This document shows, piece after piece, positions 62,101-64,000 of a DNA stretch of 64,000 bases; within the stretch, counting starts at the first letter, position 1, and every line of letters begins with the position of its first letter. The stretch covers positions 17,677,994-17,741,993 of the forward strand of contig NC_047062.1 in NCBI RefSeq assembly GCF_902459465.1, read 5' to 3'. The translations under genes and the position numbers were made by a program. The notes beneath the pieces were generated by a model that had not been told where the DNA came from, searched no databases, and saw nothing but the letters and a program-made list of their open reading frames with translations. Source of the stretch: Asterias rubens (taxonomy: Eukaryota; Echinodermata; Asteroidea; Forcipulatida; Asteriidae).

Positions 62101-63615
62101 AACTATTTACTATTTACCCGTTCAGTTTCCATTGTTTACAATTGTGGTTTGTTATTTGACCTTTTGAAGACTCTGCTAGGGTCGAATAGTCAGGCCATTA
62201 ACTATTTTTTGCATTTATACCCTCGGTCCATTTGGTTGGTAAGTTGTTTGTAACAGCTAATTCTATTTTCTGACCTTTAAAGTTGTTACATCCTTTGAAT
62301 GACAGTGAAAATATTGAACTTGAGGAGAACCCTTATCCTGCCTGAACTTGAACACAGAATATAAAATTACTAATAAGTCAGTGCTATTGATGACATACCT
62401 CATATTGGCAGTGGTGACAATGAACAAGGAATCAGAGCTGTCAAAAAACATTCTTGGATCAGCGGTGGGCAGGTCGGCTGCAGGGATCTAGATAAACGAT
62501 TACAAGTCAAACTTGAGGAAAGAGTGGAATAGTAAACCATCCAGCGCTTCTGTATGCTGGGCTTGATGTCACAAAGCACACAGACTCATCTCAAGATCGA
62601 TTGTCAACTATAGTGGTTTGTAATGTGACATAACACTTTGCTTAGCAATTAAGATGGATTGGCATTTGTACGATCAAACCCAAGGGGGGTGAGTCAATGG
62701 TGACAAAAAAGTCTGAAGCTCAGATCCAGACCTTAAGAGGTACATTCAAATGATGGCAGATCCAGATCTTAAGAGGTACATTCAAATGATGGCAGATCCA
62801 GATCTTAAGAGGTACATTCAAATGATGGCAGATCCAGATCTTAAGAGGTACATTCAAATGATGGCAGATCCAGACCTTAAGAGGTACATTCAAATGATGG
62901 CAGATCCAGATCTTAAGAGGTACATTCAAATGATGGCAGATCCAGATCTTAAGAGGTGCATTCAAATGATGGCAGATCCAGATCTTAAGAGGTACATTCA
63001 AATGATGGCAGATCCAGATCTTAAGAGGTACATTCAAATGATGGCAGATCCAGATCTTAAGAGGTACATTCAAATGATGGCAGATCCAGACCTTAAGAGG
63101 TACATTCAAATGATGGCAGATCCAGACCTTAAGAGGTACATTCAAATGATGGCAGATCCAGATCTTAAGAGGTGCATTCAAATAATGGCAGATCCAGATC
63201 TTAAGAGGTACATTCAAATGATGGCAGATCCAGATCTTAAGAGGTACATTCAAATGATGGCAGATCCAGATCTTAAGAGGTGCATTCAAATGATGGCATT
63301 TCCATCTTTTGATAACCCCTGTAGTTATAGATTCAAATGAGCTTTTGCAGTAATTTCCAAAAATAGGTAGATCAAAGAGCCTGGTGTATTTTATTTTGAG
63401 AAAAATGCAAAAGAATATTGTGTACCAGGCAGATCGTAAAAAAGTCTGAAATTTCTCATCCCTACGCAATCAGAATGCATACATTCTCTAGTGTGTTTAT
63501 GAATTCTACTTAACAACACACTTACGCTAATTAGCTTTGTCAGACCCACTCTACTGTAATACAAACGGTTGGATGACATCAGCACTACGATGTCTCCCTT
63601 CTGGCTGACACACAC
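53191..63615 (-). CDS. CATSPERD/CATSPERE-like: CatSper delta/epsilon-like auxiliary subunit, C-terminal part (5' end outside window)
   Basis: Exons in transcript order: 63615-63526, 62487-62399, 61897-61816, 60857-60744, 60433-60350, 60136-59996, 59474-59380, 58576-58531, 57625-57546, 57032-56933, 55880-55791, 55469-55303, 54629-54457; tentatively 53201-53191 as the last. Thirteen exons join in phase for 450 residues; upstream exons lie past 64000. The extracellular part has MSSNRLYYSRVGL (propeller-like), YYLDRGD, CPPGRHIRV, YDWSAFGCPIP, YEEQGRTDYSYSATM, AGCQSLAQTW and WGPHNYKSCF. One TM helix follows (VSLGIFAILTLALGVVSYMY), then a basic tail RKGHIRKLEEQL. This order of Cys-rich motifs fits the single-pass CatSper delta/epsilon ectodomains forming the canopy over the sperm channel. 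Which paralogue is not settled. The last exon would add DDK after FDYDA; it rests only on phase, a pyrimidine-rich acceptor and AATAAA at 53024-53029. Confidence 0.75.
54778..55012. repeat. ~20-bp degenerate tandem repeat in the CatSper-auxiliary intron
   Basis: Imperfect units of AAAGTTTCCAACCCTTTT type run about a dozen times, ending in regular CCTTTTAAAGTGTTCAAC units. Confidence 0.8.
55970..56130. repeat. Dispersed repeat 'GAGCTGCT ... ACCAGCCAAG ... GACTGGTATCC'
   Basis: It matches the 18430 and 30695 family in motif order (AGCCGCTAAGCAGAAA, TACCAGCCAAGTAC, TGTGACTGGTATCCTGC, CTGCTTAAGCACC). Another copy follows at 57640-57800. Confidence 0.55.
58794..59182. repeat. GGCAGTGGACACTATTGG-family MITE, inverted copy
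   Basis: It runs from TTAAAAACATTGGACACTG to CTGTCCACTGCCTTTAACTT and keeps the internal GAGGTCTCGAAATC palindrome. It lies in an intron of the CatSper-auxiliary gene. Confidence 0.85.
60160..60258. repeat. 24-bp tandem repeat, about 4 units
   Basis: Units of AGTTTGAGTTTCGGAACTTT type repeat every 24 bp between two exons of the CatSper-auxiliary gene. The minus-strand frame through it is a low-complexity KLKQLKVPKL artefact. Confidence 0.8.
60302..60340 (+). repeat. tRNA 5'-half fragment (SINE head)
   Basis: GGCTGGATAGCTGAGTTGGT followed by AGAGCGCCAGTAACTAC has the acceptor/D-arm form of a tRNA with an A-box but no 3' half. It ends a few bases from the exon 60350-60433 on the other strand. 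Confidence 0.55.
62721..63298. repeat. 36-bp minisatellite, 16 units, open on both strands
   Basis: AAGAGGTACATTCAAATGAT plus 16 more bases repeats 16 times with rare C/T and A/G variants. As 36 is a multiple of three, each unit encodes 12 residues without a stop in several frames: MADPDLKRYIQM on plus, HHLNVPLKIWIC on minus. It lies in the CatSper-auxiliary intron between 62487 and 63526. Confidence 0.96.
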
Positions 63616-64000
63616 CTAAACAAATTAACAATGAAAATGGTTTGTAAAATAATAATATTATAATATTTCATAAGACAAATGGACTTCTTCTCCGTTCAAA
63701 GATATATATCTAGTCAAAGTACAGGGGAACATTTTCAGAAGAGGAGGGTTTTCTGCTAAAGGAGACGGAGGAATTAGAATTTAAGCATTAACTTGTGACT
63801 AAGCAAGTCATTGTACCAGTTGTTTTTAAAACCTAACTCGCAAATTGCTTTCTTGGTAAAATAAAATACTGAGATGAGAAACATCTAACTTTAAAGAGAA
63901 ATTACAAGTGCTTTAAAAAGCAGCTTGGCTTCACAGTTGGTTCTGCATGTTTCTTTGTTTGTCTGAAGTATGTTGTCTTCACTTGTAAACAAACAACCTC

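Noticed and set aside
62720..63469. 249-residue minus-strand ORF taken as a repeat protein gene
   Set aside because: It is a 36-bp minisatellite within an intron; the opposite strand is equally open, so coding is not supported (kept only as a finding to test).
1..64000. CRISPR arrays, operons or prokaryotic defence systems
   Set aside because: The tandem repeats lack unique spacers, genes are split by introns, and tRNAs are of eukaryotic form.

Overview
The window is eukaryotic (metazoan) DNA: AT-rich, intron-rich, full of dispersed foldback/MITE-like elements, tRNA-derived SINE copies and minisatellites. The protein families (a CatSper channel subunit, alpha-SNAP, an SLC7 light chain) and the repeat style suggest a marine deuterostome. 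An echinoderm, perhaps a sea star, is my best guess; this is inference, not something a single motif proves. Almost all long uninterrupted ORFs here are spurious. The real genes are made of short exons, which I joined by splice sites, reading phase and family resemblance.

Layout. 1-5.7 kb: no gene recognised. 5.7-20.7 kb (+): a complete 12-exon SLC7 amino-acid transporter light chain (509 aa). Its TM8 exon is present as four tandem copies, each 104 nt with the same phases, so they look like mutually exclusive cassettes. 20.7-29.1 kb: 3' UTR and intergenic DNA with SINEs, a retrotransposon scrap and a 31-bp minisatellite. 29.1-38.2 kb (-): a complete 8-exon alpha-SNAP gene (292 aa). 38.2-39.1 kb: a short divergent promoter region with a palindromic CRE. 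39.1-52.1 kb (+): a CatSper1-type sperm calcium-channel pore subunit (12 exons, 465 aa). Its introns contain a cluster of tRNA-Gln genes and pseudogenes, tRNA-Arg copies, a telomere-like degenerate satellite and a non-LTR retrotransposon remnant. 53.2-64 kb (-): the C-terminal ~450 residues of a single-pass, Cys-rich protein that looks like a CatSper delta/epsilon auxiliary subunit. It runs off the right edge.

Biology. A CatSper pore subunit and a candidate CatSper auxiliary subunit lie tail-to-tail, about 1 kb apart. The pore gene also lies head-to-head with alpha-SNAP, the SNARE-recycling factor that also serves in acrosomal exocytosis. The SLC7 gene is separate; its main interest is the cassette array. 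All exon models rest on conceptual splicing and have not been checked against transcripts.
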